46,956 bases of DNA from assembly GCA_019115665.1 (NCBI GenBank), contig DXDD01000129.1:1-46956 (forward strand), read 5' to 3'. Under the pieces are notes generated by a model. That model was not told the origin of the DNA and searched no databases. It saw only the letters and a program-made list of their open reading frames with translations. Every line of letters starts with the position of its first letter. The stretch's first letter is position 1. This stretch comes from Candidatus Eisenbergiella pullistercoris (GTDB lineage: Bacteria; Bacillota; Clostridia; Lachnospirales; Lachnospiraceae). The translations under genes and the position numbers were made by a program. Positions 16,022 through 24,838 of the stretch are shown piece by piece.

Positions 16022-17461
16022 ATGAAGAAATATTCGGAAAAAAACGGATCACGCATGGACATGAGAGCGCTCGCGCTGGACCTTCTGCTGGAGGCGGAGC
16101 GGGGAACGGAATACGAGAGCAGGATTTTAAAGGACATGCTGGAAAAATACGATTATCTGGACGGCCGGGACAAGGCCTTTTTCAAGCGCCTTTCCGACGG
16201 CGTGACGGAAAGGCGCCTTCAGCTGGATTATGTGCTGGAGCAGTTTTCCAGCGTGCCGGTCCGGAAAATGAAGCCTCTCATCCGCTGCATTCTGCGCATG
16301 GGGGCCTATCAGATCCTGTTTATGGACGGGGTGCCGGATTCCGCCGCCTGCAATGAGGCGGTGAAGCTGGCGAAAAAGCGCCGCTTCGGGCAGCTGTCCG
16401 GTTTTGTGAACGGGGTTCTCAGAAGCCTCTGCGCCGGGAAGGATTCCATCCGCTGGCCGGACCGGGAAAGAGAACCCTTCCGCTTTCTTTCCGTCCGTTA
16501 TTCCATGCCGGAATGGATCGTCCGGAAATGGTCGGAGGAATATGGGGAAAGCAGGACGGAGGCCATGCTGGCGGCTCTGCTGGAAAAACGGCCTCTGACC
16601 ATCCGGCTGGCAGAGCGGCTTGACGGCAAAGCGCGCGTTTCGCTTCTGGAACAGCTGAAGCAGGGGGGCTTTGCGCCGAAGCCCCATCCCCTTTTTCCGG
16701 AAAACGGGCAGCCCTCCGTCTATACCCTTTCCTCCGCAGAGGGAGTGGCGGGCCTTCCCGGCTTTTCGGAAGGGGCCTTTGCCGTGCAGGACGCCGCGAG
16801 CATGCTGCCGGTGGAGTGCTCCGGCCTGCGGAGACTTGCGGAAAGCTCTGAAGAAAACCCTGCGGAAAGCGGGGAGCGAAGGCTGTTCGTTCTGGATGTG
16901 TGCGCCGCTCCCGGCGGAAAGGCCTGCCAGGCGGCGGAGCTGCTGGGAGACGCCGGCGTGGTGCTCGCCCGCGACCTGACGGAAGGAAAGACCGCGTACA
17001 TAAGAGAGAATGCCGAAAGGCTGCGTCTTTCCAATCTGCACGCGCAGGTGTGGGACGCTTCCGTACCGGATGAAAGCCTTTCGGAGAAGGCGGATCTGGT
17101 GATCGCGGATCTGCCCTGCTCCGGGCTTGGCGTGATGGGGAGAAAGGCGGATATCCGTTACCGGGTCAGCCCGGAGAGCCTGGCGGAGGTGGCCGGTCTT
17201 CAGAAGAAGATCCTCGGCACGGTGTGGAATTATGTAAAGCCCGGCGGCGTTCTGATCTACAGCACCTGTACGGTCAGCCGGGAGGAAAATGAGGATACGG
17301 CGGAATGGTTCCGGCAGAATTTTCCCTTTGAACCGCTTCCGCCCGCCATGTCCCTCCCGGCCGTCTGCCGGGAAGGGGAGAAGGAAGGCTGTGTGCGCCT
17401 GCTTCCCGGAGAGAACGGGACGGACGGCTTCTTCATCGCCTGCTTCCGGAGAAAGGAATGA
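16010..17461 (+). CDS. rsmB: 16S rRNA m5C967 methyltransferase
   Basis: A protein of about 480 residues of the RsmB/Sun family, which methylates C967 of 16S rRNA. The N-terminal NusB-like RNA-binding domain covers about 17-150. The SAM site CAAPGGK is at 298-304. The two cysteines of the m5C mechanism are Cys370 (PCSG) and Cys420 (STCT). Two ATGs four codons apart could start it (16010 or 16022), and GGAG just ahead of the second makes either possible. The first lies within the partial 45-bp repeat copy. rlmN starts four bases after the stop. Both are rRNA-modifying enzymes. Confidence 0.93.
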   Translation: MERRMKKYSEKNGSRMDMRALALDLLLEAERGTEYESRILKDMLEKYDYLDGRDKAFFKRLSDGVTERRLQLDYVLEQFSSVPVRKMKPLIRCILRMGAYQILFMDGVPDSAACNEAVKLAKKRRFGQLSGFVNGVLRSLCAGKDSIRWPDREREPFRFLSVRYSMPEWIVRKWSEEYGESRTEAMLAALLEKRPLTIRLAERLDGKARVSLLEQLKQGGFAPKPHPLFPENGQPSVYTLSSAEGVAGLPGFSEGAFAVQDAASMLPVECSGLRRLAESSEENPAESGERRLFVLDVCAAPGGKACQAAELLGDAGVVLARDLTEGKTAYIRENAERLRLSNLHAQVWDASVPDESLSEKADLVIADLPCSGLGVMGRKADIRYRVSPESLAEVAGLQKKILGTVWNYVKPGGVLIYSTCTVSREENEDTAEWFRQNFPFEPLPPAMSLPAVCREGEKEGCVRLLPGENGTDGFFIACFRRKE

Positions 17462-17465
17462 GCGG

Positions 17466-18512
17466 ATGGACATCAAATCCATGACACTGGAGGAACTGAA
17501 GACAATGCTTGCCGGAGAAGGGGAGAAGCCCTTCCGCGCCGCGCAGCTCTACGACTGGATGCACCGGAAGCTGGCGGAGGATTACGGGCAGATGACCAAC
17601 CTGCCCGCCGCTCTCAGAGAAAGGCTGAAGGAGGAGCATCCGCTGACCGCTCTGCGGCCTGTGGACATGCAGGAGTCCGCCATCGACGGCACCCGAAAGT
17701 TTCTGTTCGCTCTTTCAGACGGAAACATGGTGGAAAGCGTCTGGATGAAGTATAAGCACGGCAATTCCGTCTGCATTTCCTCCCAGGTGGGATGCAAAAT
17801 GGGCTGCCGTTTCTGCGCCTCCACCCTGGACGGATGGGAGAGAAACCTCCTTCCCTCCGAGATGCTGGATCAGATCTATGCCATTACCCGCATCACGGGG
17901 GAGCGGGTTTCCAACGTGGTGGTGATGGGAACCGGGGAGCCGCTGGACAACTATGAGAATCTGCTTCGGTTCATCCGGCTGCTTACGGATGAAAACGGTC
18001 TGCATATCAGCCAGAGAAACGTGACCGTTTCCACCTGCGGCCTGGTCCCCCAGATGAAGAGGCTTGCGGATGAGAGACTTTCGATCACGCTGGCCCTTTC
18101 CCTGCACGCGGTCACGGACGAAAAGCGAAGGGAGCTGATGCCCGTGGCGCTGAAATGGCGTCTGGATGAGCTGATGGAGGCGTGCGCATACTATTTTGAA
18201 CGGACCGGACGCAGGATGACCTTCGAGTACGCTCTGGTGGGCGGCGTGAACGACGGGCCGGGGGACGCGCAGGGCCTGACGGCGCTGGCGGGAGCCGTCG
18301 GAGCGCATGTGAATCTGATCCCTGTCAATCCGATCAAAGAGCGGAATTTCAGGCAGTCGGAGAGGGCTCAGATCGAGGCGTTCAAAAATAAGCTTGAAAA
18401 AAACGGAATAAATGTTACTATTAGAAGGGAAATGGGCAGAGATATCGACGGCGCATGCGGACAGCTGCGCCGCCGCCATATCGCTGAAGAAAGGTGCGGT
18501 TTAACGGAGTGA
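17466..18512 (+). CDS. rlmN: 23S rRNA/tRNA A2503/A37 C2-methyltransferase, radical SAM
   Basis: A 348-residue radical SAM enzyme. The 4Fe-4S cysteines are C110, C114 and C117 (CxxxCxxC). The resolving cysteine near the C-terminus is C331 in GACGQL. RlmN methylates A2503 of 23S rRNA and A37 of some tRNAs. The ATG at 17466 lies four bases after the rsmB stop with AAAGGA upstream. The stop overlaps the GTG start of the phosphatase gene (GTGA), so the rsmB-rlmN-phosphatase-kinase-rsgA run is probably one operon. Confidence 0.95.
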   Translation: MDIKSMTLEELKTMLAGEGEKPFRAAQLYDWMHRKLAEDYGQMTNLPAALRERLKEEHPLTALRPVDMQESAIDGTRKFLFALSDGNMVESVWMKYKHGNSVCISSQVGCKMGCRFCASTLDGWERNLLPSEMLDQIYAITRITGERVSNVVVMGTGEPLDNYENLLRFIRLLTDENGLHISQRNVTVSTCGLVPQMKRLADERLSITLALSLHAVTDEKRRELMPVALKWRLDELMEACAYYFERTGRRMTFEYALVGGVNDGPGDAQGLTALAGAVGAHVNLIPVNPIKERNFRQSERAQIEAFKNKLEKNGINVTIRREMGRDIDGACGQLRRRHIAEERCGLTE

Positions 18513-19237
18513 AGGCGTTTGCTGTAACGGATATCGGGAAAAAGAGACAACTGAACCAGGATCACCTGTATGCTTCTGAGAAGCCTGTGGGGAAGCTCCC
18601 GAATATTTTCCTGGTGGCGGACGGAATGGGCGGCCACAAGGCGGGGGGATACGCGTCCAGCTGCGCGGTGGAAACCATTCTGAAGGAGACAGAACGCTGC
18701 GCGCAGGGGGATGCGGCGCAGATCCTGACGAGGGCCATTCAGCGCGCCAACGATGTGATCGCGCGGAAGGCCGGAGAGGACGAACGCTTTTCCGGGATGG
18801 GGACTACCGTAGTCGCCGCCTGCGTGGAAGGAAATGAGCTGATCGCCGCAAATGTGGGGGACAGCAGGCTCTACGTCATCCGCGGCGGCTTCATCGAGCA
18901 GGTGACGGAGGACCATTCCCTGGTACAGGAAATGGTAAAGCTCGGCGGGATCAACAGGGAGGAGGCCCGCGTCCATCCGAATAAAAACATCATTACCCGG
19001 GCGGTGGGGCTGGAGCGCAGACTGCAGGTGGACTGCTTCCGCAGGCTCCTTTATCCGGGAGACAGAGTGCTGCTGTGCTCCGACGGCCTGACGGATATGC
19101 TGGAGGATGAACAGATCCGCCGGATCGTTGACAGAAACGGCGATGTCGGCAGCGCGGCCGGAGAACTGGTGCGGGCGGCGAACGACAGCGGCGGAAGGGA
19201 TAATATCGCGGTCATCGTGATTGACCCGTTCACATAA
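18509..19237 (+). CDS. prpC: PP2C-family Ser/Thr protein phosphatase (PrpC/Stp)
   Basis: A 242-residue PP2C metal-dependent phosphatase. Key motifs are TDIGKKRQLNQD (7-18), VADGMGG with metal ligand Asp38, SDGLTDML, and GRDNIAVIVI near the end. It reverses phosphorylation by the PASTA kinase encoded next. GTG at 18509 is chosen because it overlaps the rlmN stop (GTGA) and gives the family's start; a GTG at 18494 is also in frame. It is soluble, of normal length, and separated from the kinase by 28 bases. Confidence 0.94.
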   Translation: MKAFAVTDIGKKRQLNQDHLYASEKPVGKLPNIFLVADGMGGHKAGGYASSCAVETILKETERCAQGDAAQILTRAIQRANDVIARKAGEDERFSGMGTTVVAACVEGNELIAANVGDSRLYVIRGGFIEQVTEDHSLVQEMVKLGGINREEARVHPNKNIITRAVGLERRLQVDCFRRLLYPGDRVLLCSDGLTDMLEDEQIRRIVDRNGDVGSAAGELVRAANDSGGRDNIAVIVIDPFT

Positions 19238-19265
19238 ATGGCAGGAGCTTTGCTGGAGGAATGGA

Positions 19266-21389
19266 ATGATTAAGATTGGAATGATGCTGGGAGACCGCTA
19301 TGAGATCCTGGAAAAAGTAGGGACCGGCGGGATGTCGGACGTCTATAAGGCAAAAGACCAGAAGCTGAACCGCTTCGTCGCAGTCAAGGTGCTGAAGCAG
19401 GAATTCAGTGAAAATACAAATTTTGTATCCAAGTTCAGGGTGGAAGCCCAGGCTGCCGCAAGCCTGATGCATCCCAACATCGTGAATGTCTACGATGTGG
19501 GAGAGGACGCCGGCGTCCATTATATCGTGATGGAGCTGGTGGAAGGGATCACACTGAAAAAATATATCGAAAAAAAGGCACGTCTTTCCGTGAAAGAGGC
19601 GGTCAGCATCGCCATCCAGGCATGCATGGGCCTTGAGGCAGCACATAACAATCACATCATACACCGGGACATCAAGCCTCAGAATATCATTATTTCAAAA
19701 GAAGGAAAAGTCAAGGTGACGGACTTCGGGATCGCGAAGGCCGCAACCAGCAACACCATCACCTCCAACGTGATGGGAAGCGTCCACTATACCTCTCCGG
19801 AGCAGGCCAGAGGCGGCTACAGCGATGAGCGAAGCGACATTTATTCCATGGGCATCACCCTGTTTGAGATGCTTACGGGACGCGTGCCCTTCAACGGAGA
19901 CACGACGGTCGCCATCGCCATCAAGCAGATTCAGGAGCCTATGCCGTCTCCCAGGGATTTTGTGCCGGAGATTCCGGTGAGCGTGGAGCAGATCGTGCTG
20001 AAAAGTACGCAGAAAAGTCCGGACAGACGCTATCAGAGCGTGGGAGAGCTGATCGAGGATCTGAAAAAATCGCTGGTCACGCCGGATGAGAATTTTGTCC
20101 GGGTCATCGACACGGAGTCCAACGCGGCCACCCGCAAGGTGAGCCGGGACGATATGAATGAGATCAAAAAGCAGTCCAGAAAGCCTTCCTCCCACACGGA
20201 GGAGATCCGCCTCAAGAAGAATTCCGTGAAGCCTCCGGTCCAGCCGGCAAGAAGCGGGAAAAGGAGACGGGCTGACTATGAAAACGATGTTATGGATGAA
20301 GCGGCCGAGGAGGAATACGAGTCCAGAATGGAGCGGCTTACCACCATCCTGGCTGTCGCCGGGGCGATCCTTATCGGTTGCATCGTGATCTTCCTGGCGG
20401 GCCGGGCGATCGGAATCTTCCGCTTCCCTTCCTCTTCGGAAAACGGCGGCCAGATGATCGCCGTCGCCGGAATGACCCAGGAGGAGGCTCTGAAAGCCCT
20501 GGACGATCTGGGGCTGGGCCTTCAGGTGACGATCACCCATGAAGAAAGCGCGGATACGCCCTCCGGCGAGGTGATCCGTTCGGATGTGGAGCCGGGGACG
20601 AAGCTTTCTCAGGGAGACGCCGTTACGCTGATCGTGAGCGGAGAGGCCGGAGAAGGCGTCACCGTGCCGGATATCTACAACAAAAGCCTTGCGGAGGCGG
20701 TATCGGAGCTGGAATCCCAGGGATTCCAGACCGAGAGGAACGAGGGATATTCGGATACGGTCGCCGAAGGAAATGTGATGGCGCAGAGCCCGGAAGCCGG
20801 ATCGAAGGCGGAGCGGGGAAGCACCGTGACCATCACCATCAGCCAGGGACCGCAGGAAAGCAAGGTTCCCGTGCCGGATGTGCTTGGCATGCTCCCCGAT
20901 GAGGCGAAGGCCACGATGGAGGCGGTGGGCCTGGTCGGAAACGTGGAAGAGGTCAGCGACGACGACGAAACCAAGATCGGCAGGGTGGTCGGCCTCAGCT
21001 ACTCCATCGGAACCCAGGTGGAGCTGGGAACGACGATCGATATTTATGTCAGCACAGGGCCTGCATCCACCTATATGTATGTGGAAAACATCGAAAGCCC
21101 TGCCCTGGAGGATCCCGCCTATGTGGAAGGAACCCAGTGCGTGATCGTACTCACCACGGCCAGCGGAACGGAGATTTACCGCACGGCTGTTACCTCCTTC
21201 CCGTATCCGGTTAATCTTTTGAATATCAGCGAGCCTACCGGCGTCCTGACGCTGATTTACACCGTGAATACGGAAGCGGCTACGGTGACCGATCCCGCGA
21301 CCGGAGCCGTGACTACGGTGCCGGGAGCTTCCGAGCAGAGGACCATTAACAGGCCGATCACATTTATCAGGAACGATTCTGGAACATGA
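19266..21389 (+). CDS. prkC: PASTA-domain Ser/Thr protein kinase (PrkC/PknB)
   Basis: A 707-residue membrane kinase that senses cell-wall fragments and controls growth and division. The cytosolic kinase has the Gly loop GTGGMSDV (19-26), Lys41, HRDIKPQN (133-140) and DFG (153-155). One membrane helix is at about 357-384. Outside are three PASTA domains (about 395-460, 464-528, 534-598) and a further C-terminal beta-rich domain of about 105 residues. The ATG at 19266 follows GGAGGA; the upstream extension is rejected. Its stop overlaps the rsgA start (ATGA). Confidence 0.95.
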   Translation: MIKIGMMLGDRYEILEKVGTGGMSDVYKAKDQKLNRFVAVKVLKQEFSENTNFVSKFRVEAQAAASLMHPNIVNVYDVGEDAGVHYIVMELVEGITLKKYIEKKARLSVKEAVSIAIQACMGLEAAHNNHIIHRDIKPQNIIISKEGKVKVTDFGIAKAATSNTITSNVMGSVHYTSPEQARGGYSDERSDIYSMGITLFEMLTGRVPFNGDTTVAIAIKQIQEPMPSPRDFVPEIPVSVEQIVLKSTQKSPDRRYQSVGELIEDLKKSLVTPDENFVRVIDTESNAATRKVSRDDMNEIKKQSRKPSSHTEEIRLKKNSVKPPVQPARSGKRRRADYENDVMDEAAEEEYESRMERLTTILAVAGAILIGCIVIFLAGRAIGIFRFPSSSENGGQMIAVAGMTQEEALKALDDLGLGLQVTITHEESADTPSGEVIRSDVEPGTKLSQGDAVTLIVSGEAGEGVTVPDIYNKSLAEAVSELESQGFQTERNEGYSDTVAEGNVMAQSPEAGSKAERGSTVTITISQGPQESKVPVPDVLGMLPDEAKATMEAVGLVGNVEEVSDDDETKIGRVVGLSYSIGTQVELGTTIDIYVSTGPASTYMYVENIESPALEDPAYVEGTQCVIVLTTASGTEIYRTAVTSFPYPVNLLNISEPTGVLTLIYTVNTEAATVTDPATGAVTTVPGASEQRTINRPITFIRNDSGT

Positions 21390-22318
21390 GAGGAAGAATA
21401 ATCAGAGGAATCGCCGGGTTCTATTATGTCTCTCCCGATCCGCCCGCAGACGGCGGAAAGGGAGAGGACGCTGGGGCAAAGGAGATTCCGCAGCGCTCCG
21501 GCGGCATGTATGAATGCCGGGCGAAGGGAATCTTCCGGAAGGACGGAAAGAAGCCCCTTCCCGGCGATTATGTGGAATTTGACATTACAGACGAGGAAGA
21601 AAAGGAAGGCAACGTCCATGAGATCCTGCCGCGCCGCAGCGCGCTCATCCGTCCCGCGGTGGCGAATGTGGATCAGGCGCTTGTGATCATGGCGGCGGCA
21701 AGCCCCCGCCCGAATCTGAACCTGATGGACCGCTTCCTCGTCACCATGGAGCAGCAGGGTCTCTCCTGCTGTATCTGCTTTAATAAAAAGGATCTGGCGG
21801 ACGAAACGGTCTGCAGGCAGCTTTCTGACAGCTACCGGGCCGCCGGTTATCCGGTGGTGTTTACCAGCGCCGTCACGAAGGAAGGGCTGCCCGAGCTGCA
21901 GCGGCTTCTGGAAGGCCGTACCACCACGGTGGCGGGCCCGAGCGGCGTGGGGAAATCCTCCCTGATCAATACCCTGCAGGACGGCGTATCCATGCAGACA
22001 GGGGAGATCAGCCGCATCGAACGGGGAAGGCATACCACCAGACATTCGGAGCTGATCCGCATCCGTCCCGGAACCTGGATCGTGGACACTCCGGGCTTCA
22101 GCTCCATCGAGCTTTCCGGAATGGAGAAGGAGGATCTGGGCCGGTTCTTCCCGGAATTTGCAGAATGGGAACCGCGGTGCCGCTTTACCGGCTGCGCCCA
22201 CATCAACGAGCCCGACTGCGGCGTGAAGGAGGCCCTTCTGCGGGGAGAGATCAGCGAAAGCAGGTATGAAAATTACTGTCAGCTGTATGCGGAACTGAAG
22301 GACAGAAGAAAATACTGA
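21386..22318 (+). CDS. rsgA: Ribosome small subunit-dependent GTPase RsgA
   Basis: A 310-residue circularly permuted GTPase that acts in late 30S maturation. The OB domain is at about 1-75, with an insertion (DPPADGGKGEDAG) near residue 18. The GTPase core has NKKD (G4), then GPSGVGKS (184-191, G1) and DTPG (G3). The zinc site is C265, C270, H272, C278. It overlaps prkC by four bases. In many Firmicutes rpe and thiamine pyrophosphokinase follow; here neither does. Confidence 0.95.
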   Translation: MRGRIIRGIAGFYYVSPDPPADGGKGEDAGAKEIPQRSGGMYECRAKGIFRKDGKKPLPGDYVEFDITDEEEKEGNVHEILPRRSALIRPAVANVDQALVIMAAASPRPNLNLMDRFLVTMEQQGLSCCICFNKKDLADETVCRQLSDSYRAAGYPVVFTSAVTKEGLPELQRLLEGRTTTVAGPSGVGKSSLINTLQDGVSMQTGEISRIERGRHTTRHSELIRIRPGTWIVDTPGFSSIELSGMEKEDLGRFFPEFAEWEPRCRFTGCAHINEPDCGVKEALLRGEISESRYENYCQLYAELKDRRKY

Positions 22319-22344
22319 CGAAAAAAGCCGTCCGCCGGTTTGAG

Positions 22345-22362
22345 CAGGCTGCGCGCAGCCTG
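22345..22362 (+). repeat. Perfect 18-bp palindrome between rsgA and ychF
   Basis: CAGGCTGCGCGCAGCCTG is fully self-complementary. It lies 27 bp after the rsgA stop. No T run follows; it may be part of a terminator or a cruciform site. Confidence 0.5.
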
Positions 22363-22457
22363 ACTGGAACAAAGGGCGTAAAAAAGGCGCAGAGTAAATT
22401 TTAGAGAAAGGCGGAAAGCCCGTAAAAGCAAGGCTTTCTGGACAGGTATAAGATAAA

Positions 22458-23555
22458 ATGAAATTAGGAATTGTCGGACTGCCGAACGTGGGAAAGAGCA
22501 CCCTGTTTAATTCCCTGACCAAAGCGGGAGCGGAATCCGCAAATTATCCGTTCTGCACCATCGATCCCAACGTGGGGATCGTGTCCGTCCCGGACGGACG
22601 GCTGAAGCTTCTTGGGGATATGTACCATTCTAAAAAGGTGACGCCCGCCGTCATTGAATTCGTGGATATTGCGGGCCTGGTCAAGGGAGCCTCCAAAGGA
22701 GAGGGGCTTGGGAACCAGTTTTTAAGCAACATCCGCGAGGTGGACGCCATCGTCCATGTGGTACGCTGCTTTGAGGATCCCAACGTGGTGCATGTGGACG
22801 GAAGCATCGATCCCCTCAGAGATATCGAGACCATCAACCTGGAGCTGATCTTTTCCGATATCGAGATCCTGGAAAGGAGGATCGCCAAGGTAGGAAAGCA
22901 GGCCCGGATGGACAAGACCCTCGCAAAGGAGGCGGAGCTTCTGGAGCGGGTGAAGGAGCTTCTGGAAACGGGAGCCCTCGCCGCCAGATTCCAGCCTGCG
23001 GACGAGGATGAGGAAGCCATTTTCTCTTCCCTGAACCTGCTGACGGCCAAGCCGGTGATCTACGCGGCGAACGTGGGAGAGGATGACCTTGCCGACGACG
23101 GCGCTTCCAACGCGGGCGTACAGGCCGTGCGGGAATACGCGGCGGAGAATAACAGCGAGGTATTTGTGATCTGCGCCCAGATCGAGGAGGAGATCTCCGA
23201 GCTGGACGACGATGAGAAGGCCATGTTCCTGGAGGACCTCGGTCTGAAGGAGTCCGGCCTTGACAAGCTGGTGAAGGCCAGCTATCATCTGCTGGGCCTG
23301 ATCAGCTTCCTCACCTCCGGCGAGGACGAAACAAGAGCCTGGACCATTAAGCGGGGGACCAAAGCGCCCCAGGCCGCAGGCAAGATCCACAGCGATTTTG
23401 AACGCGGCTTCATCAAGGCTGAGGTGGTCAACTACAAGGACCTGCTGGAGCAGGGCTCCCTTGCCGCTGCCAGAGAAAAGGGCCTTGTCCGCATGGAAGG
23501 AAAGGACTACGTGGTGCAGGACGGGGATACGATTCTGTTCCGGTTTAACGTCTGA
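22458..23555 (+). CDS. ychF: Redox-regulated ATPase YchF (OLA1 family)
   Basis: A 365-residue Obg-related P-loop protein. G1 is GLPNVGKST (7-15), G3 is DIAGL, and the position of the guanine-specificity motif holds the non-canonical sequence of this family, which prefers ATP. A coiled-coil region is at about 130-195, and the C-terminal TGS domain (about 280-363) is intact. YchF binds ribosomes and takes part in stress responses. Length is normal. It is followed by tandem repeats starting right after the stop. Confidence 0.95.
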   Translation: MKLGIVGLPNVGKSTLFNSLTKAGAESANYPFCTIDPNVGIVSVPDGRLKLLGDMYHSKKVTPAVIEFVDIAGLVKGASKGEGLGNQFLSNIREVDAIVHVVRCFEDPNVVHVDGSIDPLRDIETINLELIFSDIEILERRIAKVGKQARMDKTLAKEAELLERVKELLETGALAARFQPADEDEEAIFSSLNLLTAKPVIYAANVGEDDLADDGASNAGVQAVREYAAENNSEVFVICAQIEEEISELDDDEKAMFLEDLGLKESGLDKLVKASYHLLGLISFLTSGEDETRAWTIKRGTKAPQAAGKIHSDFERGFIKAEVVNYKDLLEQGSLAAAREKGLVRMEGKDYVVQDGDTILFRFNV

Positions 23556-23556
23556 T

Positions 23557-23727
23557 CCGGAATAAGCCGTCTGTCCGGAACAAGCCGTCGATCCGAAACA
23601 AGCCGGCTGTCCGGAATAAGCCGTCGATCCGGAACAAGCCGGCTGTCCGGAACCCGGCCGCTGTCCCGGACATGCCCGCCGCCGGTACGGAACCCGGCTG
23701 CTGTCCCGGACATGTCCGCCGCTGGTG
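23557..23727 (+). repeat. 18-bp and 41-bp tandem repeats 3' of ychF
   Basis: Six near-identical 18-bp units (CCGGAACAAGCCGTCGAT type) fill 23557-23664. The last one starts a ~41-bp unit (23647-23687) that is repeated once more (23688-23727). The array begins one base after the stop codon. From 23728 to 23865 nothing further is recognisable. Confidence 0.85.
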
Positions 23728-23865
23728 CGGGGCTGACGATTCCGCACTTTGTGCTGGGAACGGCGGCAAGCTTTCTGAACTTTGTGTAAAAAAAGCATCA
23801 TGCAGTTTTGAACCGGATATTCAAAGCTTTCGTAAAGAAGATATCGGGAAACAGACCGTTCCGGA

Positions 23866-23905
23866 CAGGGGCAGGTATGACTCATACGGGTCATGCCTGC
23901 CCCTG
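23866..23905 (+). terminator. 16-bp stem hairpin after ychF
   Basis: CAGGGGCAGGTATGAC (23866-23881) pairs with GTCATGCCTGCCCCTG (23890-23905) with one G-U pair. The run after it is A-rich, and T-rich only on the minus strand. It is probably a terminator that works best for minus-strand transcripts. Confidence 0.5.
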
Positions 23906-23990
23906 AAAAATTTCCCCCAATATTCTGTTCCATAATAAGCAGCGGATTATTTTCAATCAGGTACGCCTGCAGGCTTTCCGTCTTCCGCGG

Positions 23991-24338
23991 AACTCTTCCG
24001 CCCATATACGGTTGAAAAACGAAAAATTGGATTTCCAACCGTACATAATCCATTTCATAAGATCCCACTACGGCCTAAACAGGAAATTTTGCTTTCTGTA
24101 CCGTAGATTTTGGCGGCTTTATACGGCAGAAAATAGAATTCTGCCATTTTTACCCGTAGTGAGAAGGACTTTTCTACGGCAGGAATCGGGGAAATTGGAT
24201 TTTTACCCGTAGTAAGAGGGACTTTCCTACGGTAATAATCGAGGAAACTGGATTTCTGCCCGTAGTAAGAAGGCTTTTTCTACGGTAATATTCGGGAAAA
24301 CCGGATTATTACCCGTAGTGAGAGGGATTTTTCTGCGG
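23991..24338 (+). repeat. Hairpin-array element, copy B (mixed type)
   Basis: It starts with the same head as copy D (CTTCCGCCCATATACGG, a linker with GAAAAACGAAAAATTGGATT, then AACCGTAC). It then changes to units of the form CCCGTAG-14 nt-CTACGGT. Four CCCGTAG cores lie at 24153, 24206, 24259 and 24312, spaced exactly 53 bp. The linkers between units share a consensus of the type AATCGAGGAAA then TGGATTT. The tail found in copies A and D is absent. Nothing else is recognisable from 24339 to 24534. Confidence 0.75.
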
Positions 24339-24542
24339 CAGGCGTCTTTCTCAGGCCGGCGTCATTTCCGGAAGCCTGAAAAGGTGCTGAAAAATCTCCG
24401 GCATCCCCGAAAGGCTTCCTGGAAAAGTTCTGCGCCTCTGGAAGCGTTCTCAAGACGCCCTCAGAAAGCTCTCAGTTACTGCTCAGACGAGTTGTCAGCT
24501 ATTATCATGGATTTCATTGTGCGTGGATCATAACCGATTTTT

Positions 24543-24694
24543 GTAACAGTTCAGCCTTCGGCAGAACTGTTACGGCATCCGGCCATTCCAATCGCAGCAC
24601 TCGCTTTATCGTGCAGCGATGGGCCGGATGCTTTCTGCCGATACGTTTTCGTACGGTCTGCGCAGTAAATGCGCAGACCTGGCTGAACTGTTAC
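24543..24694. mobile_element. MITE-like 152-bp palindromic element
   Basis: Terminal inverted repeats GTAACAGTTCAGCC (24543-24556) and GGCTGAACTGTTAC (24681-24694) are perfect. Identical 8-bp sequences CGATTTTT flank it (24535-24542 and 24695-24702), as expected for a target duplication. Inside are further stems: GCATCCGGCC/GGCCGGATGC (24575-24584/24622-24631) and GTCTGCGCA/TGCGCAGAC (24656-24664/24670-24678). No reading frame for a transposase fits, so it would need a partner in trans. It could also be a structured RNA gene. Confidence 0.7.
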
Positions 24695-24733
24695 CGATTT
24701 TTCTGCCTTTTTTTTCCAATCCCCGGTTTTCGC

Positions 24734-24762
24734 TTGCAAAATGACCTGATTTATACTAAAAT
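24734..24762 (+). promoter_or_regulatory. Promoter of the mraZ (dcw) operon
   Basis: TTGCAA (24734-24739) and TAAAAT (24757-24762) are 17 bp apart. It lies just outside the MITE-like element and directly upstream of the four MraZ-type boxes. Confidence 0.65.
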
Positions 24763-24769
24763 CAATATC

Positions 24770-24809
24770 AAAGTGGCGGAAAGTGGTTCAAAGTGGTTGA
24801 AAGTGGGAT
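24770..24809 (+). promoter_or_regulatory. MraZ operator: four AAAGTGG boxes at 10-bp spacing
   Basis: AAAGTGG occurs at 24770, 24780, 24790 and 24800, exactly one helical turn apart. MraZ proteins are known to repress their own operon by binding short GTG-containing direct repeats near the promoter. The boxes start about eight bases after the -10 element. Confidence 0.8.
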
Positions 24810-24838
24810 ATCTGTCCCCGGAAACGGCCCGCAGGGAA

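Noticed and set aside
23557-23727. CRISPR-like array after ychF
   Set aside because: Contiguous 18-bp units without spacers; a simple minisatellite.
22722-24068. 448-residue minus-strand open frame over ychF and its 3' repeats
   Set aside because: Antisense to ychF, then reads through minisatellite repeats; no domain seen.
24543-24694. tRNA or known riboswitch in the structured region before mraZ
   Set aside because: No cloverleaf or known aptamer core; terminal repeats and flanking duplication fit a MITE better.
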